Of a DNA stretch of 20,040 bases, positions 1-7,460 are shown piece after piece. The notes under the pieces are model-generated. The model saw only the letters and a list, made by a program, of their open reading frames with translations. It was not told the DNA's origin and made no database searches. Each line of letters opens with the position of its first letter. Position 1 is the first letter of the stretch. Source of the stretch: a virus; IMG/VR virus record IMGVR_UViG_3300029286_000305, positions 1 through 20,040 of that record; one strand, written 5' to 3'. The position numbers and the translations under genes are program-made.

Positions 1-14
1 ATAATGTTTTTCAT
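1..14 (-). CDS. Start of next late gene, probably major capsid protein (partial)
   Basis: Only the first codons (Met-Lys-Asn-Ile) are inside the window; the gene runs off the left edge. An ATG at 14 on the minus strand is preceded by a good Shine-Dalgarno sequence (AGGGAGAG, about 5 bases upstream), 23 bases after the protease stop. In HK97-type phages the gene after portal and prohead protease is normally the major capsid protein. The identity is therefore inferred from gene order alone. Confidence 0.5.
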
Positions 15-37
15 GTATCTCTCCCTTGGCTTTCGCC

Positions 38-661
38 TTAAATTAATTTTTCCGTTGTATCTAAAATCCGCTTGCGGACCAGACGGTCAGCAGACCCTTT
101 CTTAAAAAGAGCATCCTGATCTTCCAGTTCCCGGGCGGACAGAGCGCTTAGATAGTCCCTTACCTTGACAGAGGTCTGGGGATAGGCCGGGAAGGTTACC
201 GGCGAAACGTCGAAAAGTTGAGCCTCCACCAGTTTCCGGATGATATTTTTTAGGTCAGAGTTATTCCATTCGTCTTTGAGTGTCCGGAAACCGAACGACA
301 TTTGGGTGATGTCCTTCCTCCCGATCGAGATCATGAGGTCCCGCGCCCACTGCGTATCTGGCGGGTCGATCTCAATGGCCAGCCCCTTATCATCTTCCAC
401 CATCCGGAGCGTGTCGTTAATGGTCCTGCCGAGGACATAGTTCGGGTCATGGTTGAAAAGTGCCCTGATATCGTCCTTGGCAACAGTATTTTTAAAGGCG
501 CCGGGTGACACCATCTCCCTGAATCCCCCAAGATCCTCAGAGAGCTTATTGAAAACTGCGGCATATCCTTTGATAACCGGCTTTTTATCTTCACCCTGGT
601 CTACCCGCAGCTCGGTGACTTCGAATGTTCTCAACTCGGTATCGTTTTTTTGCTTAGTCAT
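38..661 (-). CDS. HK97-family prohead protease
   Basis: Serine protease that matures the capsid by cutting scaffold or delta-domain peptides inside the prohead. The 207-residue form contains the family signature in order: an opening strand ending GYAAVFNKLS, the catalytic-His segment LFNHDPNYVLGRT, and the catalytic-Ser segment ITQMSFGF. A C-terminal Arg/Lys-rich tail follows. The ATG at 661 was chosen because GGGAGG lies 6 bases upstream. The frame stays open further upstream to an ATG at 760 and a TTG at 772, adding about 33-37 residues with four cysteines (CFTHSCDLCLYKDYELC), so a longer form is possible. It lies directly after the portal gene and before the presumed capsid gene, the usual HK97 order. 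Function is secure; only the start is uncertain. Confidence 0.93.
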   Translation of the reverse strand: MTKQKNDTELRTFEVTELRVDQGEDKKPVIKGYAAVFNKLSEDLGGFREMVSPGAFKNTVAKDDIRALFNHDPNYVLGRTINDTLRMVEDDKGLAIEIDPPDTQWARDLMISIGRKDITQMSFGFRTLKDEWNNSDLKNIIRKLVEAQLFDVSPVTFPAYPQTSVKVRDYLSALSARELEDQDALFKKGSADRLVRKRILDTTEKLI

Positions 662-778
662 ATTTACCTCCCGTGGTTCAAAATGAGCATTCTCACCGCA
701 TAACTCGTAGTCTTTATAAAGACACAGGTCACAGCTATGTGTGAAACAATCGTTTTCCATTTTATTTCTCAAGAAATA

Positions 779-2683
779 TTATTCAGGAACTATCTGGCAC
801 TCGCAGCCCTCGTGAATTGGTGGATGGCCAGCTTCGGACAATCCAGAGGTGGAGAATTTACCCTCTATGCCCACGACCTGGCCATCGATGCTTTCGCAGA
901 AATCACAGGGCTTGCTTCCCATGGCCGCCCAGACTAATTTAGTGATACCGGCCGCCACAAAAACCGTCTTGGCCACGGCATTGGCCAATCTAACTGTTTC
1001 ATTCAAAGCCACTTTGCCCGGGCGATTAGCCTCCCATTCGTCGAGTCTTGCCTCTATGTTGATCAAAGGGTCGGTGTTTTTTGTGTCACGGACGATCGCC
1101 TCTAATTGGCCTTTCGAAGAATCCGTGTAGATCGCGCCGAAATTCTCTCCGTAAGCCTTCACAAAATTATCTACAGAAGGCTCCTTTATATTGACCTCGT
1201 TGGCCGCGATAAACTTGATCGCGTCAGCTAACGACATGAAGGCCGCACCCATTTTCGATTTAATCACATGGGCCGGGAAATCGCGGTAGAAATCCTCCAG
1301 CCAGATCTGCCACTGATCAACGGATCTCTCTGTGAAGTATTTCTTAGCCGCGCGCCTAACTGCGCTCACCTCGGCCTTGACCACTTGTGCCGCGGCCGCT
1401 TCAAAAACCGGTAAATAGGATCTTGCGACTCTCCCGCGGTGTACCGCGCTCCCCTTCTTACTCCTTGTCTCAAGGTTAAGAGGCGCTGTGTTTTGTTGAT
1501 TCAAACCCGCATCCTGCAGCGGGATCATATTCAGTTGAGTGTAATAATTATCCCCTCCGTCCACGGGGTTCATATTTTCCTTCTCGCGGATATCATTCGG
1601 ACTAAGGGCGCCGATGTAGAACAACTGCTGATAGTAAGCCGACCTCGCCGCCGAGTCTCCCCTCAGTAAACCATCTACCAGGAATTCATTAAAATATCCA
1701 CTGTCAAGCCCGAAGAGCTTGAAATTAGTCTCCTGCTCGCAGTTTACAAACCAGGGGTTCATTGTGTAGACGACGAACTCAATCCCCTGCTGCTCAATAT
1801 TATTGTTCGTCGACCTTAACAAGTGCCCGATCATGTGTAACGGGACATGAAACATGCGGGCGATATCCTCGATCTGGAATTGCCTTGATTCGATAAACTG
1901 TGAATCGTTGGGCGGGATACCCACCTTCTGATAATGCATCCCTTCTTCCAATAACATCAATCTATTGGCCGATCCCAGTCCTGCATATTTTTCATTCAAC
2001 CGGCTATACAACCGATCCGAGGCCGGGCCTGTCATTATCTTGGGGTGCTCGACCACCCCCCCGACGTTGGCACCCTGGGAGAAATAGGTCGCCCCAAATT
2101 GCTCAGTGGCAATCGCTAACCCAATGGGCTCCCGAGCCTGCTGGATAACTGATAATCCGGAGGCTCCATCTGTACTTAACCCCATCAATTGCCACACCTG
2201 ATAAGGGGGGAGATTCTTGGGACCGTCAGGCAGTGTTAATTGGTAAAATAGTTCCTTTTCCTGAGTGCGTAACGGTTTGACCCTCCAGGCAGGTAACGGC
2301 CACAATGCCACCGGTAACCCTCTGTTATTGAACTCAATCTCGGCGTAAGCGTTACCATGTAACAGCGCTTGCGCCATCGCGGTTGATCTGAATGTGAAAG
2401 AGTTCTGCTCCGGGTTGGGCCGGTCATGTAATACCTTGTATAACCTATGGTCCGTGGCCGGTTCTTTGCCCCGGGTCAATCTTCGGTAGGTCTTCCAAGG
2501 CACATAAGCAAATGTGCTCGCCAGCACACTGACACACGCAAAAACAGCCGAGACCCTCATGGCAGTATTGACCGTTACAGACACTCCTGCATTGGACTTA
2601 TTGCCAGATAAACCTAACCAGTAACGCGGGTCAGTAGCTTTAAATGCTGATCGTTTCTCTATGGAGTTTTTGATAAATCCCAT
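779..2683 (-). CDS. Phage portal protein fused to a MuF-like head morphogenesis domain
   Basis: The 634-residue product forms the portal ring through which DNA is packaged. Residues 1 to about 400 look like an HK97-family portal: early SAVFACVSVLAST, then HGNAYAEIEF and the conserved FHVPLHMIGHL region. HK97 portals are usually near 400-430 residues. The extra 200 or so end in a Cys/His-rich MuF-like signature, KPCDFCESIDGQVVG followed by HPPIHEGCECQIVPE. This matches the terminal motif of Mu gpF/SPP1 gp7-type minor head proteins. Portal and MuF genes are often adjacent, so a fusion is plausible; the single frame has no internal stop. The start ATG follows AAGGTTAG, and the gene begins 2 bases after the 2-TM mini-gene upstream. 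Confidence 0.93.
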   Translation of the reverse strand: MGFIKNSIEKRSAFKATDPRYWLGLSGNKSNAGVSVTVNTAMRVSAVFACVSVLASTFAYVPWKTYRRLTRGKEPATDHRLYKVLHDRPNPEQNSFTFRSTAMAQALLHGNAYAEIEFNNRGLPVALWPLPAWRVKPLRTQEKELFYQLTLPDGPKNLPPYQVWQLMGLSTDGASGLSVIQQAREPIGLAIATEQFGATYFSQGANVGGVVEHPKIMTGPASDRLYSRLNEKYAGLGSANRLMLLEEGMHYQKVGIPPNDSQFIESRQFQIEDIARMFHVPLHMIGHLLRSTNNNIEQQGIEFVVYTMNPWFVNCEQETNFKLFGLDSGYFNEFLVDGLLRGDSAARSAYYQQLFYIGALSPNDIREKENMNPVDGGDNYYTQLNMIPLQDAGLNQQNTAPLNLETRSKKGSAVHRGRVARSYLPVFEAAAAQVVKAEVSAVRRAAKKYFTERSVDQWQIWLEDFYRDFPAHVIKSKMGAAFMSLADAIKFIAANEVNIKEPSVDNFVKAYGENFGAIYTDSSKGQLEAIVRDTKNTDPLINIEARLDEWEANRPGKVALNETVRLANAVAKTVFVAAGITKLVWAAMGSKPCDFCESIDGQVVGIEGKFSTSGLSEAGHPPIHEGCECQIVPE

Positions 2684-2685
2684 AT

Positions 2686-2835
2686 CTAACCTTCAATAAA
2701 TAATCCCCAGGCGATTAGCGCCAGCCCGGCCATGATCACCGATGCCGGGATGTAGATCAACCAGACCCCCGCCAAAATACCGAGGACTCCGAGTAGAATA
2801 AATATGTCTGACCGATCAAATTTATACTTCTTCAT
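2686..2835 (-). CDS. Small two-transmembrane phage protein (49 aa)
   Basis: This short frame fills the only gap between the large terminase and the portal. It encodes 49 residues: a charged start (MKKYKFDRSD), a hydrophobic helix at about 11-29, a turn at Pro30, and a second hydrophobic helix at about 31-47, ending in TAG. Its ATG overlaps the terminase stop as TAATG, with AAGG about 9 bases upstream, so translation is probably coupled. No family is recognised. Tiny membrane proteins are known at this position in siphophages but have no settled role. The frame, coupling and clean 2-TM pattern make it a credible gene. Confidence 0.75.
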   Translation of the reverse strand: MKKYKFDRSDIFILLGVLGILAGVWLIYIPASVIMAGLALIAWGLFIEG

Positions 2836-4445
2836 TAAAATACCTTGACATCGTAGCCTTCATCCTCGAAAGCTGACTTCTCTTCCGGAGCGTGTCTTGT
2901 TGCCCGGTCCAGCGCCATGATTAAAGCGACCATGCCGTCGATCTTCATCGCGCCCTTGGGTTTGACCGGCTTGATATTCCCCGCCGGATCCTGCAGGACG
3001 GTCATGTTGTCGGCATTCCACCTTAAAACAGGGTTGCCGCCATGGTGGAGTTTCTTACCCAGGACGATATTCATGATCTCTTTGGTCGGGGCGCTCATTG
3101 AGGCAAACCCCTGGCCGAAGGGGATGATCACCGGTCCTTGTTCCTTGGGGTCCATCACGAACCCGTCTTCTATAAGGTCCTGGACTAATTTCGTGGCGCC
3201 CCAGCGGTCGAAGGCCAGCTCCCTTAAATTGAATTCCTCACGGATCTCCCGTATCTGTTCCTTTATATAGGAATAATCGATCACGTTCCCCGGCGTTAAG
3301 GTGATGAAACCTTTTTTCGCCCATTCCCGGTAAGGCACCTGGTCGTGCTTCTCTTTGTCCGCCGCTGTGTCCTCCGGTATCCAGAATTTCATCAGGGTTT
3401 TGTAGATATCATCCTGAGGAAAGACCAGGGCAAGCGCTGCCAGGTCCGTGGTTGAGGCCAGGTCAAGCCCGCCGTAACAATCAGCCCCTTTTAAATCTTC
3501 AATGGGGGCGTTACAGGCGTCCCAGTCCGACATTTTCATCCAGCGCAATGAACTTTTCACCCAGATATTCAATCTCAGTTGTTTGAAGAGGTTCTCCTCG
3601 GCTATGTTGCGCTGCGCGTCCTGGAAAGACTTCCTAAATTCATCTATGTTTAAAATCTGCCCCAGGGCAGGGTTGGCTTTGTACCAGTTCTTCTCGTCCG
3701 TCCAGTCCTCGTCATCTTTTAAACCGTAAACCACCGCATAGAAAGACGGGTCATCCATCGGAGATCCCTGCACCCAGGCGTATTGTTTAGGATACCGAAA
3801 TTTTAATACTCTTAAAGCGTGCTCGCGGATCTCCCAACAGATCGAATTCCGGTCCGTGCCAGCCGTCGTTATGAATATAAACAGCGGCTGCCGGCGGGCC
3901 GCGCCGGATCCTTTGGTCAGGACATCGATCAGACCTCTGTCCTTGTGCGCATGTACCTCGTCGACCACTAACCCCGAAATGTTGTATCCATGTTTTGAGT
4001 AGTTCTCTGAAGAGAGCACCCGGTAAAATGAATTGGACCTGGGGACGGTTATACGTTTTGTGCCGTCCAGGACGTCACATCTTGAGGAAAGCTCCGGGCT
4101 CTCCTCCACCATTATCTTAGCGGCCCGGTAGACAATTTCCGCCTGCTCGCGGACCGTGGCTGCAGAATAGACCTGCGCGCCAGGCTCGCTGTCAGCGGTT
4201 AAAAGGTAGAGCGCCAGGCCGGAGGCGAATTCAGACTTCCCATTCTTCTTTGGTATCTCGATATAGACGGTCTGATATTGCCTGAACCCGTCTGTCTTGA
4301 GTGTTCCAAATATCTCGACTGTGGCCTTATGCTGCCAGTCCAGTAAATGAAAGGGCTCACCGGCCCATTGTCCCGTGGTATGCCTTAGTCCTTTGAAGAA
4401 TGCGATCGCCTGGTTGGCGGCTTCTGGATTGATTTTTGACTTCAT
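2835..4445 (-). CDS. terL: Terminase large subunit
   Basis: ATPase and nuclease motor that cuts concatemeric phage DNA and pumps it through the portal. The 536-residue protein has an N-terminal ATPase with Walker A-like IPKKNGKSEFASGLAL (about residues 85-100) and Walker B VVDEVHAH (about 160). The C-terminal RNase H-like nuclease has its acidic residues in GGLDLASTTDLAAL, LAFDRWGAT and KIDGMVALIMALDRA. Length and order fit the HK97/Terminase_1 family. The ATG follows the small-subunit stop by four bases, and the gene overlaps the next mini-gene by one base, so the packaging genes look translationally coupled. It is complete, with no missing motif. Confidence 0.96.
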   Translation of the reverse strand: MKSKINPEAANQAIAFFKGLRHTTGQWAGEPFHLLDWQHKATVEIFGTLKTDGFRQYQTVYIEIPKKNGKSEFASGLALYLLTADSEPGAQVYSAATVREQAEIVYRAAKIMVEESPELSSRCDVLDGTKRITVPRSNSFYRVLSSENYSKHGYNISGLVVDEVHAHKDRGLIDVLTKGSGAARRQPLFIFITTAGTDRNSICWEIREHALRVLKFRYPKQYAWVQGSPMDDPSFYAVVYGLKDDEDWTDEKNWYKANPALGQILNIDEFRKSFQDAQRNIAEENLFKQLRLNIWVKSSLRWMKMSDWDACNAPIEDLKGADCYGGLDLASTTDLAALALVFPQDDIYKTLMKFWIPEDTAADKEKHDQVPYREWAKKGFITLTPGNVIDYSYIKEQIREIREEFNLRELAFDRWGATKLVQDLIEDGFVMDPKEQGPVIIPFGQGFASMSAPTKEIMNIVLGKKLHHGGNPVLRWNADNMTVLQDPAGNIKPVKPKGAMKIDGMVALIMALDRATRHAPEEKSAFEDEGYDVKVF

Positions 4446-4449
4446 ACAT

Positions 4450-5079
4450 TTATCTCGGCTTCCTTTCCGCCGCCCGGAGCGCCTTCTCCAATGGAGTCAA
4501 CCCCTCTTCAGTCGGTTCCTGTGGGCCTTTTGTAACGGTGATGCCCAGTTCCACCGCGAAAGTCTTGACCTGTGCCCAGGCCTTCTCAGCGATGGCCACC
4601 TCCGTCTTCTTTCTCATCACTGTGTACGGATCGCCTGTCTTGGTATAGAACTCCACCGCAACCTCGAAGCCATCCCTCAGCGCGAGCTCCGCGCGCACCG
4701 CCCGGGAATAAGCAGCGCAGTAACCCTCAAGTGTCGCGTGATTGACGTCCTGCAGTGTGCCCAGGTCATGTAACACCTGGCAGATCCGTTGAAACTCAGC
4801 CTTGCCGTACTCATCAAACCATTCAGGACAAGAGATCGGGGTCTCTACCTGCTTGGTCGTACGCTGCTTTAGTCCATCTTTTGCTGACATGAGCGCTCCG
4901 CCTGATTTCCCTGGAGCTTTCGCAATCGCAACCTTCGTTTGCACCGGGCGCTTCTTTAATCCGTCTTTTGCTGACAACCTCGCAGGAAGCGGCCCGTGCC
5001 GGTCTACCCGGTACGTTCCACTATGTAAGTGCTGCTCAACGGACTTTTTATTCGATCCACCGCTCCCTTTCCCTCCCAT
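4450..5079 (-). CDS. terS: Terminase small subunit, P27 family
   Basis: DNA-recognition subunit that brings the packaging site to the large terminase. The 209-residue product carries the P27-type N-terminal motif HSGTYRVDRHG at about 20-30. It also has the conserved core CPEWFDEYGKAEFQRI, then LGTLQDVNHATLEGYCAAYS, and a helical C-terminus. It is longer than usual for the family (about 150-170). The excess is a linker in which SAKDGLK appears twice, about 29 residues apart, reflecting a DNA-level repeat. The second copy starts with an in-frame ATG (4890) preceded by GGAG, so a short form is conceivable. The chosen ATG at 5079 has GGA 8 bases upstream and sits directly after an in-frame TAA. 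Confidence 0.9.
   Translation of the reverse strand: MGGKGSGGSNKKSVEQHLHSGTYRVDRHGPLPARLSAKDGLKKRPVQTKVAIAKAPGKSGGALMSAKDGLKQRTTKQVETPISCPEWFDEYGKAEFQRICQVLHDLGTLQDVNHATLEGYCAAYSRAVRAELALRDGFEVAVEFYTKTGDPYTVMRKKTEVAIAEKAWAQVKTFAVELGITVTKGPQEPTEEGLTPLEKALRAAERKPR
4862..4976 (-). repeat. Direct repeat inside terS (two copies, with a third partial copy upstream)
   Basis: Two near-identical 27-29 base stretches, 4862-4890 and 4950-4976, both encode SAKDGLK followed by K/Q-R. The shared minus-strand core is TGTCAGCAAAAGAYGGA, continuing through TTAAAG/CTAAAG. A third, shorter match of about 13-14 bases (5111-5124) lies between terS and the HNH gene, in the same reading frame. There it begins an ATG-started 14-codon frame that ends in TAA immediately before the terS ATG. 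The pattern suggests local duplication of the gene's 5' end. Any binding role is speculative. Confidence 0.6.
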
Positions 5080-5184
5080 TTAACTATTCCAACTCATCAT
5101 ATGAATTATTTCTTTTGCTGACATTTTCCACGCGAAGCTTGCCGCTCGGTTTCGTAGCTATAGGGCTGTAGAGATTTATACCGC

Positions 5185-5568
5185 CTATCCCCTATGTGTC
5201 TGTTTATTGCCGAATGCTCCATCTTCGGCTGCCGTCTTCTTGTCGTGGTGAGGCCGGCACATCGATTGCCAGTTGTTCTCGTCCCAGAATAGCTCCTGGT
5301 TGCCCTTATGGGGCTTGATGTGGTCAACTACACTGGCCGCTGTTGTACGCCCTTCCTTGAGGCACTCAGTGCATAACGGATTCGATTGTAGATATAGTCT
5401 GCTAACCTTATGCCATCGGTATGTGTAGCCACGCGCATTCGCGCTTGGTCTTTCACTGTTCTGCTGCTTTAATACTTGAGGCTTATGCTTATCACAATAA
5501 CCAGTGCGGTCATTGGTCAACCCTGGACAGCCTGGCTGCCTGCAGGGACGCGCTGGTTTATACGGCAT
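5185..5568 (-). CDS. HNH endonuclease of the packaging module
   Basis: The 127-residue protein has an N-terminal Cys/His cluster (CRQPGCPGL, then YCDKHK) and a C-terminal HNH domain. That domain contains CTECLKEG, the first His in VVDHIKPH, the Asn in WDENNWQSMC and the last His in RPHHDKKT. HNH proteins next to terminases, such as HK97 gp74, assist cos cleavage by the terminase, and this position fits that role. The start at 5568 (MPYKPARPC) was preferred over one 13 codons upstream because AGAAGG precedes it and the upstream codons lie within the previous gene. It overlaps that gene by 11 bases. The stop is TAG, showing that TAG terminates genes in this phage. Confidence 0.92.
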   Translation of the reverse strand: MPYKPARPCRQPGCPGLTNDRTGYCDKHKPQVLKQQNSERPSANARGYTYRWHKVSRLYLQSNPLCTECLKEGRTTAASVVDHIKPHKGNQELFWDENNWQSMCRPHHDKKTAAEDGAFGNKQTHRG

Positions 5569-5947
5569 CGCGTGGGTTTTCCTTCTGTCCCAGGTACTGC
5601 TTGCCAAGCCATATCTGCATCGTAATATTAGGAGGCTTACCTTCTGAATAAACAGGCTTACCCTTCTTGTCTACCAAAACCTTCCCGTCAGTATCCATCA
5701 TTGGCCTTGACTCATTGCCAAGAGCGGCCGACATCTGTGCCCTTCTTAAAGAGACCGATCCCCTTGCTGCTCTTTTTTTATAATACTCCGCAAAATTCGC
5801 GCCTTTTTCTCTCAGGCATGCGCGCTCGATGGTATCCTCTGAGCAGCCAAACCAATCAGCGATCTCAATTAAAGTACAATGCAATTGACAGAGCTTATCA
5901 AACTCCGCCCAATTGATTTGTATTCGGGGCCTGCCTCTGTCACCCAT
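5558..5947 (-). CDS. HTH DNA-binding phage protein, possibly a second small-terminase-like protein
   Basis: The 129-residue protein begins with basic GDRGRPRI and then a homeodomain-like helix-turn-helix, LIEIADWFGCSEDTIERAC (about residues 27-46). A basic helix (KKRAARGSVSLRRAQMSAA) and a conserved-looking end (NITMQIWLGKQYLGQKE) follow. Proteins of this layout are common just before terminase and HNH genes in siphophages. They are variously labelled HTH or small-terminase-like. A true P27 small subunit lies two genes downstream, so this one may bind the packaging site or act as a regulator. It overlaps both neighbours (8 bases with the methyltransferase, 11 with HNH). Confidence 0.75.
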   Translation of the reverse strand: MGDRGRPRIQINWAEFDKLCQLHCTLIEIADWFGCSEDTIERACLREKGANFAEYYKKRAARGSVSLRRAQMSAALGNESRPMMDTDGKVLVDKKGKPVYSEGKPPNITMQIWLGKQYLGQKENPRDAV

Positions 5948-7160
5948 TGATCAACTCGGCCTTCAATCCGGTGAACTGCTCCCAGCGGTTGATTATAACG
6001 TCGCAATAATGCGGGTCAATCTCCATGCAGTAACACCTGCGACCAAGTTTCTGGCAAGCAATTAATGTCGATCCGGAGCCGCCGAATAAATCAACTATTA
6101 CCTCATTTATTAATGAACTGTTCTTAATAGCACGTTCCGCCAGGGCTACCGGCTTCTCTGTGCTATGCACCATATTGAGATTGAATACCTTATCGATCTG
6201 CCACAGGTCTGATTGTGAATGATCACCAAACCACCTGTGAGCTGCGCCTTCTTTCCAACCATAGAGTATTTGCTCATGCTGCCTGTTATAATCGGTCTTG
6301 AACTTACCCATCACAAACTGGTTCTTTGCCCAGATTATCAACTGCCTCAGCGACATGGAGTTGTTTTGCAGTTGCTTCTCAAATTGAGAGAACGAGTTCC
6401 AGCCCGAGCATACGTAATAAGCATGCCCTGGTGTGAGTATATTGGATAGGTTGCTAATGAAAGCGCTACAAAATCTCTCCCAATCTTCGGGGTTCAGGTC
6501 ATCGTTGACCATGCCCTTAAATCTTTCTTTGTGTAGCTTTCCCCTGTATTGCCACTTCACGTTATAAGGCGGGTCCGTGAACACCATATCGGCTGGATTA
6601 CCATCCATTAATCTTTGCACTTGCTCATCTACCGTGCAGTCGCCACATAACAGACGATGATCACCCATCCTGTAGAGTTGCCGGGTCTTGCATGACGCTT
6701 CAACTTCCTCCGGGATATCGTCATCATCAATCAACCCCTTCTCTTCGACTTGAAGCGCGCTAAGGTCCTGGGTTGAGAAACCCGTTAGTTCCATATCGAA
6801 TCCCGCTATCTCGAGCATTTCCAGTTGCTCTTTCAAGATTGCCGGATCCCACTCAGCCAATAGAGCGCTCTGATTATCCATCAGCGAGTAGCCTGCAGCC
6901 ATCTGCTCATTATCCTCTACCATCACCGCTGCAATCTCACTCCATCCCATCTCTATGGCCGCCTGCAGCATCCCGTTGCCAGCCTCAACTATCCTGTCTT
7001 CACTGCGCACAACAATCGGTTTCCTCTGACCATAAGCTTCCAGACTGCGCTTGATTGCCTCGAGGTTCAGATCTGGGTGCCTGCGCGCATTATGAGGATC
7101 GAGTTTTATAGAATCGATGGGGATAATGAGAGGCTTTAACGATTCAATAATCATATTCAT
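5940..7160 (-). CDS. ParB-like domain fused to a DNA (N6-adenine/N4-cytosine) methyltransferase
   Basis: Predicted DNA methyltransferase, probably protecting or marking phage DNA. Residues about 8-95 form a ParB/sulfiredoxin-like domain (PIDSIKLDPHNARRHPD, IVEAGNGMLQAAIEMGW). Residues about 170-406 form a beta-class methyltransferase in the order target motif then SAM motif: TDPPYNVKW, later VDLFGGSGSTLIACQ, then CYCMEIDPHYCDVII. The GHR-type ParB motif appears as GNGM, so nucleotide hydrolysis is doubtful. The frame is open to a GTG at 7268, but those 36 codons are read through a tRNA-like sequence and were excluded. The ATG at 7160 follows GGGG in the acceptor/T-arm and shares its A with the tRNA CCA. 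An ATG at 7154 is an alternative. Confidence 0.92.
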   Translation of the reverse strand: MNMIIESLKPLIIPIDSIKLDPHNARRHPDLNLEAIKRSLEAYGQRKPIVVRSEDRIVEAGNGMLQAAIEMGWSEIAAVMVEDNEQMAAGYSLMDNQSALLAEWDPAILKEQLEMLEIAGFDMELTGFSTQDLSALQVEEKGLIDDDDIPEEVEASCKTRQLYRMGDHRLLCGDCTVDEQVQRLMDGNPADMVFTDPPYNVKWQYRGKLHKERFKGMVNDDLNPEDWERFCSAFISNLSNILTPGHAYYVCSGWNSFSQFEKQLQNNSMSLRQLIIWAKNQFVMGKFKTDYNRQHEQILYGWKEGAAHRWFGDHSQSDLWQIDKVFNLNMVHSTEKPVALAERAIKNSSLINEVIVDLFGGSGSTLIACQKLGRRCYCMEIDPHYCDVIINRWEQFTGLKAELING

Positions 7161-7234
7161 GGTAGCGGCCCCCGGAGTCGCGCCGGGTATCTCTGGTTTA
7201 TGAGACCAGCGGCTTACTCTTTGCCCTGGCCGCA
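7160..7234 (-). tRNA. tRNA-Met-like gene (anticodon CAU), atypical D-arm
   Basis: The minus strand folds as a 75-base cloverleaf. The acceptor is TGCGGCC with GGCCGCT: six pairs, with the 1:72 position T-T. The D-stem is GGC/GCC with a 9-base loop lacking the usual GG. The anticodon arm CTGGT-CTCATAA-ACCAG pairs perfectly and gives anticodon CAU. A 5-base variable region is followed by T-arm CCCGG-CGCGACT-CCGGG, then discriminator A and encoded CCA. The loop CTCATAA is that of Met-type tRNAs; an unpaired 1:72 position is an initiator-tRNA trait. The T-loop begins CG instead of TT. It may be a degenerate phage tRNA or a tRNA-like processing signal. The final A is the first base of the methyltransferase ATG. 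Confidence 0.68.
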
Positions 7235-7357
7235 GTAGATAAGTAATAACGGAGCACAATGAATGCACACGGAGACTGTCTCGTTATTCACTTCTAACCA
7301 TACCTCTAACCAACCTATTAGGCTATCATCCAATATTAAGGGGCATAATTGGTTCAT
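7214..7357 (-). CDS. Small hypothetical protein at head of the late operon (47 aa)
   Basis: A 47-residue frame starts at an ATG with AAGGA 7 bases upstream, just after the tandem terminators. It ends in TAA inside the 5' part of the tRNA-like gene, overlapping it by 21 bases. The peptide is hydrophobic and acidic, with CIHC near its middle, and contains SLIGWLEVWLEVNNE. No family is recognised. The ribosome site and position support translation, but the overlap with the tRNA and the short length leave doubt. It may also be a leader whose translation affects the structured RNA that follows. Confidence 0.4.
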   Translation of the reverse strand: MNQLCPLILDDSLIGWLEVWLEVNNETVSVCIHCAPLLLIYCGQGKE

Positions 7358-7370
7358 AATTATGTCCTTG

Positions 7371-7394
7371 AAAAAAGCCCGCGGTTAAGCGGGC
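7371..7394 (-). terminator. Rho-independent terminator (downstream of a tandem pair)
   Basis: On the minus strand GCCCGC-TTAACC-GCGGGC forms a 6-bp GC hairpin followed directly by TTTTTT. It lies between the early genes and the late block, about 14 bases before the next ATG. Confidence 0.85.
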
Positions 7395-7397
7395 AAT

Positions 7398-7425
7398 AAA
7401 AAAGGAACTTCTGTGCAGAAGTCCC
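7398..7425 (-). terminator. Rho-independent terminator (upstream of a tandem pair)
   Basis: On the minus strand a stem GGGACTTCT / AGAAGTTCC with a 4-base loop (one internal mismatch) is followed by TTTTTTATT. It comes 35 bases after the stop of the 144-residue gene. With the second hairpin it makes a strong double stop for early transcription, implying antitermination or a late promoter for the structural genes. Confidence 0.8.
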
Positions 7426-7460
7426 CAATACACATACTGTAAAGGATTTTGTTCGTGATG

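Noticed and set aside
5082-5124. 14-codon leader peptide before terS
   Set aside because: The ATG and weak upstream GTGGAAA allow it, but the sequence is better explained as a partial copy of the terS repeat; kept only as a note in the repeat finding.
7161-7268. N-terminal extension of the ParB-methyltransferase from a GTG at 7268
   Set aside because: The codons read through a tRNA-like cloverleaf (the peptide SRWSHKPEIPGATPG is a typical tRNA-translation artefact), and no ribosome site precedes the GTG.
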